In this document: positions 1 to 8,638 of the stretch, one piece after another
Layout: every line of letters starts with the position of its first letter
How positions within the stretch are numbered: the stretch's first letter is position 1
NCBI GenBank assembly: GCA_944325195.1
Contig: CALUZB010000018.1
Span: forward strand, 1 to 37,999
Source of the DNA: an uncultured Desulfovibrionaceae bacterium
GTDB taxonomy: Bacteria > Desulfobacterota > Desulfovibrionia > Desulfovibrionales > Desulfovibrionaceae
DNA: 37,999 nucleotides
Direction of reading: 5' to 3'
Position numbers and translations under genes: made by a program
Notes under the pieces: generated by a model
The model's database searches: none
What the model saw: only the letters and a program-made list of their open reading frames with translations
What the model was told of the DNA's origin: nothing

Positions 1-288
1 GATTTTTTTTCGCACTCTCAATTTTCAACATCCGGGAAAAACCTCTCGAGCGATCTCTGCTAAAAGCCCGAACCGGCTCTCCCCATTCGCGTGAACGGCA
101 AAATAACCTCATCTCAAAAAATGTCAAGTAAAAAATTTAAAAATATTACCGACAGTAAACAAGCCGCCCCTACCATTTTCAAAAGTATATATTGCATAAT
201 CTACTTCTTTAGGGCATTACTCAATGATTCAGATATGCTTGTGTACAAACTAAAAGGCTCATTGCAGCTCACTCTACGGAGACGGAAT

Positions 289-3200
289 ATGACCAAACAA
301 AAGCTTCAAGACGCGAGTCCGTCTTTGCTTATTGCAATACTACTTTTCGTCATTTGTAATCTGCCTGGTTATTCTTATGCAGGGGCGCCGTTTGTTGAGA
401 CAGCGCTTATTGAAAAAGACGAAAATCTTGTTCCATACATTGAATATTTAATTGACCCTAACGGCGCATTAAGCCTGGAAGAAATATTCTCTGCCGAGCA
501 CCACAAAAGTTTTCTTCCTCTCTCTGAGGGAATCCCTCTCCAAACGTCAGGAGTTACTTGGCTCCGGTTTACTTTAGCTCCAACAAAGGCCCCCTCTGAA
601 GCCCCCGTTATCTTGGAGTTAGGTGAGCATATACCGGCCGGAGCCTTGGTATATACACCTAAAAACAATGAACCGACTACAAACGGCCCTTCAATTTGGC
701 ATTTGAGACGGGCCGCTTCCGATGGGCTGTTTAAAATCCCTGCACCGAATGCCAACGGGCCCGCATCTGTTTATGCGCGCATTCCGGGAACTCCGGATCT
801 ATGGTTCGCCCCCCGCCTGTACACAAACAAGTATGCAGAAGACGCAAAAAGCAATATTGCACACTTTCTTGCCATTTGTGTGCTGGGCCTTTCAATAACG
901 CTCTGCTTGCTGCGCGCATTTCGCGACGGCGGCGAATGGCGTTTATGGACCGCCGTGCTGGCCGGACTGATTCTGGCCCAACCCTTACTCAGAATTCCGG
1001 CCCTGCCCCTTGGATTCTCGTATTATACCACAGCTATATTATATCTGTTGGTTCCCGCTCTGGGCCTTATCTTAATTCCTCATATTGCGCGCCATTTATG
1101 GAATACACCTGCAACGGACAAAAAGCTGGACAGGTTTCTCACTTTCTTCAGCATTGTTGGAGGCTTACTGCCTCTGGCAACGCTCGTTCCAGGTCTGTCC
1201 TGGACAGGGAAGTTATTGCCCCTCTGGCCGGTTTCAGCCATATTCGGCTGTATAGCAGCGATTTTTGCCGTAAAATCTAAATTGCCCGGCTCCGGGCGAT
1301 ATCTTTTGAGCATGCTGCTGTTAAGCGCAGCCGGGCTCAGCACGCTCTTGGCCCAAACCACAACCGGTCCTAACAGTATCTTCCTTGATGCTCCGCTCTG
1401 GGGGGGAAGTGCGGCGGCATTGTTGCTGGGAATTTTACCGTTGCGCAACAACGCTTACAGGGGCGAGGAAGTTGAACAGTTTTCCAACGACTCTGATGAT
1501 CCCGTATTCCTGCTCAGCGATGTGCTCGATGCTGGAAGAATGCCGCTCGGCAACACCTTGCCGCAATCTGACTGTGCTGCCACTGACGCAAGCCTTTTAA
1601 TCAACACTTCCACTGCTCAGACTGAAAAAGCTTCAGTCTCACCCCTAGCAGACTCCGCTGTTCCAGCCAATAATGTGAAGAACATGATTACCGGGCAGCC
1701 TCACGAGTCTGCCGTGATTCAAGACCTGCCCGGACAACCGGCCGGTCTGAAGCACATCTCCAACCAGACTGACCTGAGCTTCTCCGGACTGACCCTTATT
1801 TGTAATGTCGGCGAGCCACGCCCCATGCCTATGCCAGTAACAAGAGAGAAGGAAAATGCTCCTGAGCAAGGAAAAGATGCTGTTGCCGGACTTAACGAAC
1901 TGCCCCCACAGTCAGACAAAGACTTGCCTGAAGCCACCCTTGATAATCCGCCAACAACTGCACCACACAGCCAAGAACTTTCAGCAAGCCTGGTTGAAAC
2001 AGATTCGTCAGGCAACGGCCGGTATGTGCATGTGGGCAGCATACCCGGAACTGCCGCGGTGAAAGAGCAGATCGATAAACCTGTGAAAACCCATGCCTCA
2101 CTCACAACAGAACCGGAGCAAGCACCGTCCCCGACAGAAAAAGATATGGTTGCTCAATCAGCGTTCTCTTCTGATAGGGTGGGCTTAACTTCTGAGGAAA
2201 TTCCCGATGCGGCGACAGAAGCCCACCAGGCGGCTTCCTTTGAACTTCCAACCAATGAAATGGAAGAAGCCCGGTTGGAGCCAGAAACTGCCCAACCAAC
2301 GCAACATCAACCGAACAAGAGCGCTTTTCCGTCTCTGCTGAATTCCGCCAAAGCGCCCGAAATTCAAATGGAACAGCCCGTAAGGTCAACAAGCCTGGAC
2401 AGCAAGCCTGATTCCAATGAGCCGGCCGATGATTCCAGCACAGATACACCTATAGATCTGCCTGAGCCGAATTCGTCCCAACCGCCCCGCACCTTGGTTT
2501 CCCCAAAGGCTCCCGAGTTTGAAAAAACTGCGCTGTTGCCGGAAGCATCGGATATGCAGGGAAATGGCCCAAGCCAAAGAGAAGAGATTGCAAACATCAA
2601 ACCTACTTCCCAAGTGCCGGCTCCGAAGTATGAACAAACAGTTGATACGACGACAGCCCACGGCGCCTCTCTGGCCCCGGGCGATTCCGCCGGCCCTCAG
2701 CCGGAAAAAAATGAACAACCGGATACCCTTTCTGCTAAAGATTTGGTGGAGCTTCTGCAGACAGCGCCGGAAGCAGAGGCAGAAGAAGGAATACCAGATA
2801 AAAAAACACTCTGGCCTAATGCCGCCGAGAAGCGCGTGCTTTTAGATGAGCCTCTCGTCTTAAAAATAGCAACCCCACAAAATGAGGCTGCTTCGGATAA
2901 TCAGGAGCCTACTGCGGAAGCAATTAAATCTGAAACAGAAGCTTCCGCCATTCAGATGCCTGTGGAGCCGACGAGAAAAAACACCCCCGGGTCTGCCGCC
3001 ACTGCCTCCGATACCATAAGTGAAAAAGCGGATAAAGAAGCCATTTCTCTGATTGAAAAAAGGCTTCTTCCAGAGATTGCAGCACCGGCCCAACCCGTCC
3101 GGAACAGCGCGGAAAAAACGGAACAACCCACAAAAATAAGCTGGTTCAACCGCATCAGGCAATCCGCATTGAAAAAGCCGGAACAGTCCGAACAGGTTCA

Positions 3201-5529
3201 GCCCAGCAGCGACTCAATGTATTTTTCAGAACAAAAAGCCAGTGGTGACGTCCCCCAATTCGACATCGCGGCCCTGAACAAAGTTGAGGAGGCGCTGAAA
3301 ATTCCCTTGGAATCGCTGATGCAGGCGACAAACGAATTGAGCAACTGCTCTCTGCCGCCCCTGGCCAAAGTACAATCCGTGGCCATTATGAAAAATACCA
3401 AGGCCATTGCCGATATTATAAATACATTAAGCTGCGGCCAGGATGAAGCTTTGCGCAAACTTGCTGAAAACGACACGCAATCAGCAGATACTGTTTTCGA
3501 CCTTCAGGTGGTATTGCGCGAGGCCCACGACGCAGTGGTCACAAAAGCTGAACGCTGCGGTCTTGCTCTTTCCTGGTTTATGCCGCCGCATCTTCCCCTG
3601 CTTTATAAAGGTAATCCGGCCCAGTTGCAGGAGGTCCTGCACCTGTTGCTCGACAGCGCAATTGAATCCACCGCTCGCGGTTCCATACAGGTTACCGCCC
3701 GTCGTTTGCCTGACAGCACAGACCCGGGGCATCTGGTCTTTTCTGTAACAGACTCCGGGCAAACCAAGCCCCGGTTGCGTCGCAGCACCACCGCTCTGAT
3801 GAAGGCCTGGGAAATGGTCACAGCACAAGGCGGAACGCTGAGCCTGGACAGCACTCCGAACCGGAGCACTGTAATCTCATTCACCTTACGTCTGGAAGTC
3901 CCCGGAAAACAGGTACAGCACCTTCTGCCTCTGTTAACGAAAAATACCACGCAGACGCTCCCCGGTTCCAACAGCAATGGTGAAGGTCAGATGCGCCCGC
4001 TCACTATACTTGTGGCGGCCGAACAACCCACAAACCGACAACTGTTTTCTTTCTTCCTTAATGATCTTCCCTATATTGTGGAAGAAGCCAGAAACGTTGA
4101 AGAAGCCTTTGAACATTATCTCAGAAATCCTGCCGGTGTCGTGATTATCGACGGCTCCTTGGCTGAACTCAATTTAAAGGAAGCAATCAACAGGCTGCAC
4201 GAAATCGACGCTGCCCAAAACATCCCGCCTGTGCCTGTGATTACGTTGGTAAACGATAAAACGGAGGGAGCTCAGGTTATTCAGGCCGGCAGCCGACTGG
4301 CGCTTAGTGAACCGCTGTCCCGCAGTGAAGTCAGAGACGCCATTGAAATGCTTTTACCGATCCCGGAGGCCGTGCTGGAGTCCTTAAAGCCGACAGCCGC
4401 TCCTATCATCCCCCCGGCGGCCCCCAAAAGCCAAGCAAGCGTCACTGCTGAACCGCGCTCAGAGGCCTGTCCCGCGGAACCGCTTGAAGTCGTTGCTGAT
4501 TTGCAAAAACTCCCCGAAGAGGAAATATTGCCGCAAAATCAAAAACAGGGTGATGAGCCGATTTCTGTTTCCAAATCATTCGCCAGTGCGGCCAAGCGGT
4601 TTATCCGGGTACGCAAAAAAACTCCCCCGCTTCCGACGTTGAACACTGAACAAAATCAACTCAATAACGAGAAAGAAGGAAACGGGGTTTCGGAAGCCAG
4701 ACCAATTACTCGATATCCCATCGTTACTCAGCGGGAGCAAAAAATTGCTCACGACCAAGCGGAATACGTTTACAGCCCGCCACAGGTTGCGGCGGATAAA
4801 GCTCTCGACAACCCCAACGAACAGAGCAGTTCATTCGGGCAAACTTCTTCTGTACGGGAACCCACAACAGAGGGAAAGGAGCCGGAAAAAAGCAGCGATT
4901 GTGAGATGCAAATTGAGAGTGTCAACCAGAATTCAGACACTGCTGTTAAAGAGGAAGCCCCTAATACACTGGTTGCAGAGTTGAGCGGAGCACCCATTCA
5001 CATTGGAACACCCGATGTGCAGGCGACTGCAGCTACACTTCAAGAAACTTTGCAGTTGCAGGAAAGCCCGGAGGTTAATGCATCTGAAGATGTAAACGAT
5101 GATTTACATTCCCCCCGGCCTCCGGCCGGGGAAGAGCAGGACGTCGCCACAAAGCCTGTTCAGAACCTGACCGATCAGAATACGGTTGCGCTGTCCACCA
5201 GTATTGAGGGCGAAGAAATAGACCCTGAAGTAATTCATCTTATTCCCGGCCTGCTTGACAGCCTTGAACATGCCTTGGAAGACGCGCACGCCAGCCTGGA
5301 AAACAAAAGTTTCCTGGGCATTTCAGAAGCCTGTATGCGCATTGCGGGGACCGCTGACGCGCATGGCCTGCGGGTGATAAAAGGAATAGCCAATTGCGTT
5401 GAGCGTGCGGCAAGTGCAAATGACTTGGACGCTGTGAGCGACTTGTTGGCGGAGCTGGCAAATTCAGTGAATACTAATCGGATAAAATTGGAGGCGATAT
5501 ATCTCGAGCATACGGGGCATTCTGTTTAG
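289..5529 (+). CDS. Giant degenerate hybrid histidine kinase-like protein with 7TM sensor, receiver-like and Hpt-like domains
   Basis: I chose the ATG at 289 (1746 aa) because GGAG lies just upstream (about 283) and a signal peptide follows directly; the frame is open back to 91. From the N-terminus I see a secretion signal (to about residue 32), a periplasmic domain resembling 7TMR-DISMED2 (about 45-170, with GVTWLRFTL), seven hydrophobic segments (about 187-385), a Pro/Glu/Ser/Ala-rich linker of more than 500 residues, a kinase-like core (about 990-1204), a receiver-like domain (1235-1360), a second low-complexity linker, and an Hpt-like domain (1643-1738). Key residues are changed. The DHp His position is Glu1001, the N-box Asn is Ser1123, the receiver acidic pair reads Ala-Glu with Lys replaced by Glu1341 (the acceptor-position Asp1288 remains), and the Hpt His position is Met1683. 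Known families would make this an inner-membrane sensor. I infer a scaffold or allosteric signalling role rather than a working phosphorelay. The ligand is unknown. Confidence 0.85.
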   Translation: MTKQKLQDASPSLLIAILLFVICNLPGYSYAGAPFVETALIEKDENLVPYIEYLIDPNGALSLEEIFSAEHHKSFLPLSEGIPLQTSGVTWLRFTLAPTKAPSEAPVILELGEHIPAGALVYTPKNNEPTTNGPSIWHLRRAASDGLFKIPAPNANGPASVYARIPGTPDLWFAPRLYTNKYAEDAKSNIAHFLAICVLGLSITLCLLRAFRDGGEWRLWTAVLAGLILAQPLLRIPALPLGFSYYTTAILYLLVPALGLILIPHIARHLWNTPATDKKLDRFLTFFSIVGGLLPLATLVPGLSWTGKLLPLWPVSAIFGCIAAIFAVKSKLPGSGRYLLSMLLLSAAGLSTLLAQTTTGPNSIFLDAPLWGGSAAALLLGILPLRNNAYRGEEVEQFSNDSDDPVFLLSDVLDAGRMPLGNTLPQSDCAATDASLLINTSTAQTEKASVSPLADSAVPANNVKNMITGQPHESAVIQDLPGQPAGLKHISNQTDLSFSGLTLICNVGEPRPMPMPVTREKENAPEQGKDAVAGLNELPPQSDKDLPEATLDNPPTTAPHSQELSASLVETDSSGNGRYVHVGSIPGTAAVKEQIDKPVKTHASLTTEPEQAPSPTEKDMVAQSAFSSDRVGLTSEEIPDAATEAHQAASFELPTNEMEEARLEPETAQPTQHQPNKSAFPSLLNSAKAPEIQMEQPVRSTSLDSKPDSNEPADDSSTDTPIDLPEPNSSQPPRTLVSPKAPEFEKTALLPEASDMQGNGPSQREEIANIKPTSQVPAPKYEQTVDTTTAHGASLAPGDSAGPQPEKNEQPDTLSAKDLVELLQTAPEAEAEEGIPDKKTLWPNAAEKRVLLDEPLVLKIATPQNEAASDNQEPTAEAIKSETEASAIQMPVEPTRKNTPGSAATASDTISEKADKEAISLIEKRLLPEIAAPAQPVRNSAEKTEQPTKISWFNRIRQSALKKPEQSEQVQPSSDSMYFSEQKASGDVPQFDIAALNKVEEALKIPLESLMQATNELSNCSLPPLAKVQSVAIMKNTKAIADIINTLSCGQDEALRKLAENDTQSADTVFDLQVVLREAHDAVVTKAERCGLALSWFMPPHLPLLYKGNPAQLQEVLHLLLDSAIESTARGSIQVTARRLPDSTDPGHLVFSVTDSGQTKPRLRRSTTALMKAWEMVTAQGGTLSLDSTPNRSTVISFTLRLEVPGKQVQHLLPLLTKNTTQTLPGSNSNGEGQMRPLTILVAAEQPTNRQLFSFFLNDLPYIVEEARNVEEAFEHYLRNPAGVVIIDGSLAELNLKEAINRLHEIDAAQNIPPVPVITLVNDKTEGAQVIQAGSRLALSEPLSRSEVRDAIEMLLPIPEAVLESLKPTAAPIIPPAAPKSQASVTAEPRSEACPAEPLEVVADLQKLPEEEILPQNQKQGDEPISVSKSFASAAKRFIRVRKKTPPLPTLNTEQNQLNNEKEGNGVSEARPITRYPIVTQREQKIAHDQAEYVYSPPQVAADKALDNPNEQSSSFGQTSSVREPTTEGKEPEKSSDCEMQIESVNQNSDTAVKEEAPNTLVAELSGAPIHIGTPDVQATAATLQETLQLQESPEVNASEDVNDDLHSPRPPAGEEQDVATKPVQNLTDQNTVALSTSIEGEEIDPEVIHLIPGLLDSLEHALEDAHASLENKSFLGISEACMRIAGTADAHGLRVIKGIANCVERAASANDLDAVSDLLAELANSVNTNRIKLEAIYLEHTGHSV

Positions 5530-5634
5530 AGCAGATTCGTTTGAAGTTGTGTAGCGCTGCCCTGCAACAAAATGCGGTCTGCTTCGTTTAAGGCCCGGCA
5601 TCAGCAGATATGTTTTTCATATAACCAGATACCT

Positions 5635-5668
5635 CAAAGTATATCCGTTTTAAAACGGATATACTTTG
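5635..5668. terminator. 34-bp perfect palindrome, possible bidirectional terminator
   Basis: Positions 5635-5651 and 5652-5668 are exact reverse complements with a TTTTAAAA centre. The palindrome lies between two converging genes (one ending at 5529 on plus, the other at 5801 on minus), so it could end transcription from both sides. Neither side has a clean T-tract, so a protein-binding dyad is the alternative. Confidence 0.5.
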
Positions 5669-5678
5669 TCTTTCAGTC

Positions 5679-5780
5679 TGCAACCGGGCGCGCATGCTTT
5701 TGCTCGTTCCCAACGGCACGGGCAAGAGCACGCTATTGCGCTTGCCGGCGTTGATTATACTTAGTAGTGCCGGTTGTTAG
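5679..5780 (+). pseudogene. Remnant of an ABC-type ATPase (Walker A fragment)
   Basis: Reading from 5694, the frame gives MLLLVPNGTGKSTLLRLPAL and then runs to a stop at 5778. NGTGKSTLLR is a textbook ABC ATPase Walker A, although the Gly usually preceding PNG is Val here. Just upstream, in another frame, CTGCAACCGGGCGCG reads LQPGA, which is what normally precedes this motif, so a frameshift is also likely. No signature motif or Walker B follows. I read it as a decayed fragment of a transporter or export ATPase. Chance resemblance is possible because only about 20 residues match. Confidence 0.45.
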
Positions 5781-5800
5781 TGAAATCCGAGCATCTGTGT

Positions 5801-7003
5801 TTACTCTGCAAACAAAATCAAATCTTCAGCTTGCAACACTTCAAGTAATTTCGCTGTATCACTTAAAATGACCTCTTTTGGTGCATTGAAAACAGAACTG
5901 AGCAACTCTGCTATCTCTAAAGCAGATATGGGTTCCGCCAAAAAGTCCCATATCAAGCGCCCCATATCATTCAAATGAAAAATTGCTCCCGCGTTTTGCT
6001 CCACCAAGAACAAACCGTTATTTTCCTTTCGGCAAACCACGCCTTTATTTCGGATATACAACCGCTTTAAATCCTTGCCCGACAAAGCACTCACTGTACA
6101 GGCAGAATTGAGTTCAAACAAATCCAAACGGGAATTACTTTTACGAGAAGCATCGCCCCGCGAAAAAGGTAAACACAACTCTCTTGCTAAAACCTCCACA
6201 GCCTCATGCGCATGTGAATAGACAAGCCGCCAAAGAGAGGCGGACTGAGTGATTTTTTCACAAAGGTTAAAGGCGGTTAACGCCTGTTCACGGTGAAGCA
6301 AAAGACAACGATTCACCATATTCTTCAACCCGGTCTCCCGGTCAATCTGCGACAGTTCGGGGGCGCCTCTGTCCTGCCGCTCAAGAAACACCACACTACC
6401 GACTTTCGCTTCCTGTTCAAAAAGGGCTCTACAGGAGCCTTCCGGTTTTAAAAAACCATAGCGTTGGTTTGAAAAAACCAGATTATTCCGAATAAATGTT
6501 TCAACCGGAGCAGTCAGCGGAGGCAACGGCAAACGGAGTCTCGGCGGAAGACCGAAAGACCTCGTCAACCCCTCAGGCGTAAGCGCAATAAGGTCATCAC
6601 CGTAAGCAACATACCCGCCAGCCATAAAACTGGCGGTAAGCAAACTTTTTCCGGCACGATTCTGATTGGGGAAAACTGCCAATCCGTCTGCGCACTGCAC
6701 TGCCGCCGCATGAAGCCCCACCAATTCCGGGTTGGCCGCGAGATAAGCCATTACTAAATCCACCGCAAAATTGCATAAGAATTCCGTCAAGTCATGTTTG
6801 CGCAATGGACGGGAAAGCCAAGGGGCAGATATCTGGTATATATGGCCTGCACAAAGTTGGATTGAAATTACCGGCGGACGCTCCAGACGTTCTGAAACGA
6901 CCTCGAACGGCCAACTCCCCATGAAATCAGCCAGAACCGGCAAAAGCGTCTCCTCTGATAAACGAATCGGGGCCGCTATACCGCTGCAATATAAATCCGT
7001 CAT
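5801..7003 (-). CDS. HPr-kinase-like P-loop protein fused to a PqqD-like domain
   Basis: A 400-residue protein. The first two thirds resemble HprK-related kinases: a GLHAAAVQ segment (96-103), a P-loop with AGKS (117-120), and a GGYVAYGDD strand (129-137) whose paired Asp match the HprK metal/nucleotide site. The first Gly of the P-loop is Asn (NQNRAGKS). The last 90 residues (about 310-400) look like a PqqD/RRE peptide-binding domain, with VEQNAGAIFHLNDMGRLIWD followed by a helical tail. HprK-related kinases encoded near PqqD-like proteins are known; here the two are a single chain. It starts 20 bases after the stop of the repeat-peptide gene on the same strand, so the two probably form an operon. 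I infer that the PqqD part binds the peptide and the kinase part modifies it, possibly on serine. The reaction is not shown by the sequence. Confidence 0.8.
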   Translation of the reverse strand: MTDLYCSGIAAPIRLSEETLLPVLADFMGSWPFEVVSERLERPPVISIQLCAGHIYQISAPWLSRPLRKHDLTEFLCNFAVDLVMAYLAANPELVGLHAAAVQCADGLAVFPNQNRAGKSLLTASFMAGGYVAYGDDLIALTPEGLTRSFGLPPRLRLPLPPLTAPVETFIRNNLVFSNQRYGFLKPEGSCRALFEQEAKVGSVVFLERQDRGAPELSQIDRETGLKNMVNRCLLLHREQALTAFNLCEKITQSASLWRLVYSHAHEAVEVLARELCLPFSRGDASRKSNSRLDLFELNSACTVSALSGKDLKRLYIRNKGVVCRKENNGLFLVEQNAGAIFHLNDMGRLIWDFLAEPISALEIAELLSSVFNAPKEVILSDTAKLLEVLQAEDLILFAE

Positions 7004-7023
7004 ACGGCCTGTTAATGCCGAAA

Positions 7024-7326
7024 TTAACGGGAAGCCCGGCTGAAACGTGAGGAACGGCTGGATCTGGAAACACGCGAATGTCGGCTCGCCCTGGAACCCC
7101 GTGAATATCTGCTCACTTTGGACGTGCGCGAATGCCGCTCCCCATAAGGCCAGTTGTTCAAATCAGTTATAGTATCCTGAATTATCGGCTCTACTTGCGC
7201 CATAGCCTCATTCACTGGGGTGAGAACGGGAGTCGAATAAACTGCCCCCGCCGCCAAAATTCCCAACAATAGCTTGCTGCGCCTGGATTTGACATCATCA
7301 GGAAGTTTCCGGCTTAAATCAGACAT
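7024..7326 (-). CDS. Candidate modified-peptide precursor with twelve C-terminal X-Ser-Arg repeats
   Basis: A 100-residue peptide starting at ATG 7326 with AAGGG about 7 bases upstream. The N-terminal 44 residues look like an export signal: a charged stretch with SRRSKLL, a hydrophobic core LLLGILAAGAVY, then a likely cleavage site near AMAQ. SRR followed by a hydrophobic core is Tat-like but not canonical. A linker (45-64) precedes the tail, residues 65-100, which is exactly twelve tripeptides of form X-S-R (one is TSK). X is H, T, V, Y, G, A, H, V, S, S, F, A. The tail runs to the last residue. The next gene, 20 bases downstream, is a kinase-like/PqqD fusion, so this is probably its substrate. 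It could also be a cationic exported peptide that is not modified. I know no named family with this layout. Confidence 0.75.
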   Translation of the reverse strand: MSDLSRKLPDDVKSRRSKLLLGILAAGAVYSTPVLTPVNEAMAQVEPIIQDTITDLNNWPYGERHSRTSKVSRYSRGSRASRHSRVSRSSRSSRFSRASR

Positions 7327-7510
7327 ATGAACCCTTTATTTAAATTTATACAGATTGACTAGGACTGCCGTTAACTTTCAGTAAGTACAAACTTTTTTTC
7401 ATTTAAGCAACCAGTTCTTAAATTATGCAGCTTCACGCTTATTTGTGAAATGCGCAAATTCATTTACTAATGTTTTGCTTACACCTGCCGATAAAGAAAC
7501 TGAGGAAGAT

Positions 7511-7639
7511 ATGAATACGATATTTAATCAACACTACGCTGCTTTTACTATTGAAAACGACTATCGTTCCCCGATTTTTCACGTCAGTACAAAACCAGTG
7601 GGAATATGGGGTCCGCTGGTGCTTTTGCCGCCGACATAG
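7511..7639 (+). pseudogene. 5' portion of a hypothetical gene, out of frame with its continuation
   Basis: ATG 7511 follows an excellent ribosome site (GAGGAAG, 5-6 bases upstream) and encodes 42 residues ending at 7639. Near its end it reads GIWG and then goes into PLVLLPPT and a stop. A -1 shift at the GGGG run at 7608-7611 would instead read GIWGSAGAFAADIV and join the long frame at 7606-8298 with no gap. I think these are one gene with a one-base deletion (or a sequencing error) in the G-run. Confidence 0.55.
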
Positions 7640-8298
7640 TAAGCCGAATTCAAAAGCCCACAAGTTCCGACGCTGAAACAGCCGACCTTGCAGATAATGA
7701 AACCGCTTATAAAAATTTAGGCAAGACAGCCTCTAAAAGCCAGAAAAACCTGGATAGCCTGCAAGCATCACTGGAAAACACTATAAATGCGATTGCCGCC
7801 CGACATGGAGCTCAAGCAGCTACCCAGGTTATGGGCATCGTATACCAGAATGTCGGCAATAATGTTGGGGAAGAAAGCCTCGGCCAGGGTTTTCTGAAAG
7901 CAATCAGCTTCATTGACCGCAATTTCGGCATAAATGAAGGCAATCGCCTAATGAGCGAATTGAACAACGGCTTGAACAAGGAGATGAATTCCTACTTCGA
8001 TAATGGTAGTGAGGAAGTCTTTTTCGACGCAGCCAGCCCATCTGCGGCTTTGCGCACCGCCAAAGCTTTCATGCAACAAACCAACGGTGTGTTTGATCGA
8101 ATGCTTGAAGATTCAGGCTCGTCCGATCTGGATTTGTCCGTCGCCATGACTACAGAAGAAATGCGGGAGATGATGCTTGAGGCACAGGCAAAACGAATGC
8201 TGGCCAAGGGAGAAATTCCGCCGGCCTACCTGCAGGAATATCTGCCTAACAATATGATGCCTGGTGTAACTGGAACCATAGTGAACACATCCGTTTAG
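7606..8298 (+). CDS. Hypothetical helical protein, probably lacking its true N-terminus
   Basis: A 230-residue frame with no family I recognise. It is mostly helical and polar, with a Lys/Ser/Gln-rich early segment, a segment near the middle with GIVYQNVGNNVG, and a C-terminal Met/Glu-rich helix (TTEEMREMMLEAQAKRML). No signal peptide or membrane segment is seen after the nominal ATG at 7606, which also lacks a well-placed ribosome site. The upstream frame from 7511 has a strong ribosome site and joins it by a one-base shift. If intact, the protein would be about 262 residues. It is transcribed away from the repeat-peptide gene. I assign no function. Confidence 0.6.
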   Translation: MGSAGAFAADIVSRIQKPTSSDAETADLADNETAYKNLGKTASKSQKNLDSLQASLENTINAIAARHGAQAATQVMGIVYQNVGNNVGEESLGQGFLKAISFIDRNFGINEGNRLMSELNNGLNKEMNSYFDNGSEEVFFDAASPSAALRTAKAFMQQTNGVFDRMLEDSGSSDLDLSVAMTTEEMREMMLEAQAKRMLAKGEIPPAYLQEYLPNNMMPGVTGTIVNTSV

Positions 8299-8638
8299 TC
8301 GTTCCAAACCGGCTAATCCGGACTTTTCTTTGGGGTTAAACTTCTCTGCCCTTCTATGGCACCCCCAGCGAGCTCACAACCCCAAAAAGCAGCTGCGCAC
8401 GCCGGATTCAGATGACAGGTCACGCAGTAGCTCTTTCTGTTAATTCTACTTGACATTAACAGCATAACGAAGTATGCAAAGCAGCTTTGTTTTGAAATTT
8501 TATCTCCGATTACTTACTTAACTGTAAGCCACTGTGGTCTGCTTTGAACGTTAAGATTGAAACGACTTAAGCGCACCATTTCGTGAGAACAAGCAAAGCT
8601 TATTCGTTAAGAGCAAAACAATTCCTTTTGGAGGGAAA
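8299..8638 (+). other. Intergenic region and long leader before the str operon
   Basis: No gene is seen. The second half holds a convincing promoter (8450-8478) and then about 155 bases of untranslated leader before rpsL, room enough for a regulatory structure. I could not identify a clear stem-loop by eye. Confidence 0.5.
8450..8478 (+). promoter_or_regulatory. Sigma-70 type promoter for rpsL-rpsG-fusA
   Basis: A perfect TTGACA at 8450-8455, a 17-base spacer, then TATGCA at 8473-8478. It faces the ribosomal protein genes. Transcription should start near 8485. Confidence 0.6.

Noticed and set aside
7606..7640. Programmed -1 frameshift
   Set aside because: The GGGG run is not a classic slippery heptamer and no downstream stem or pseudoknot is obvious. 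A simple one-base loss is more likely.
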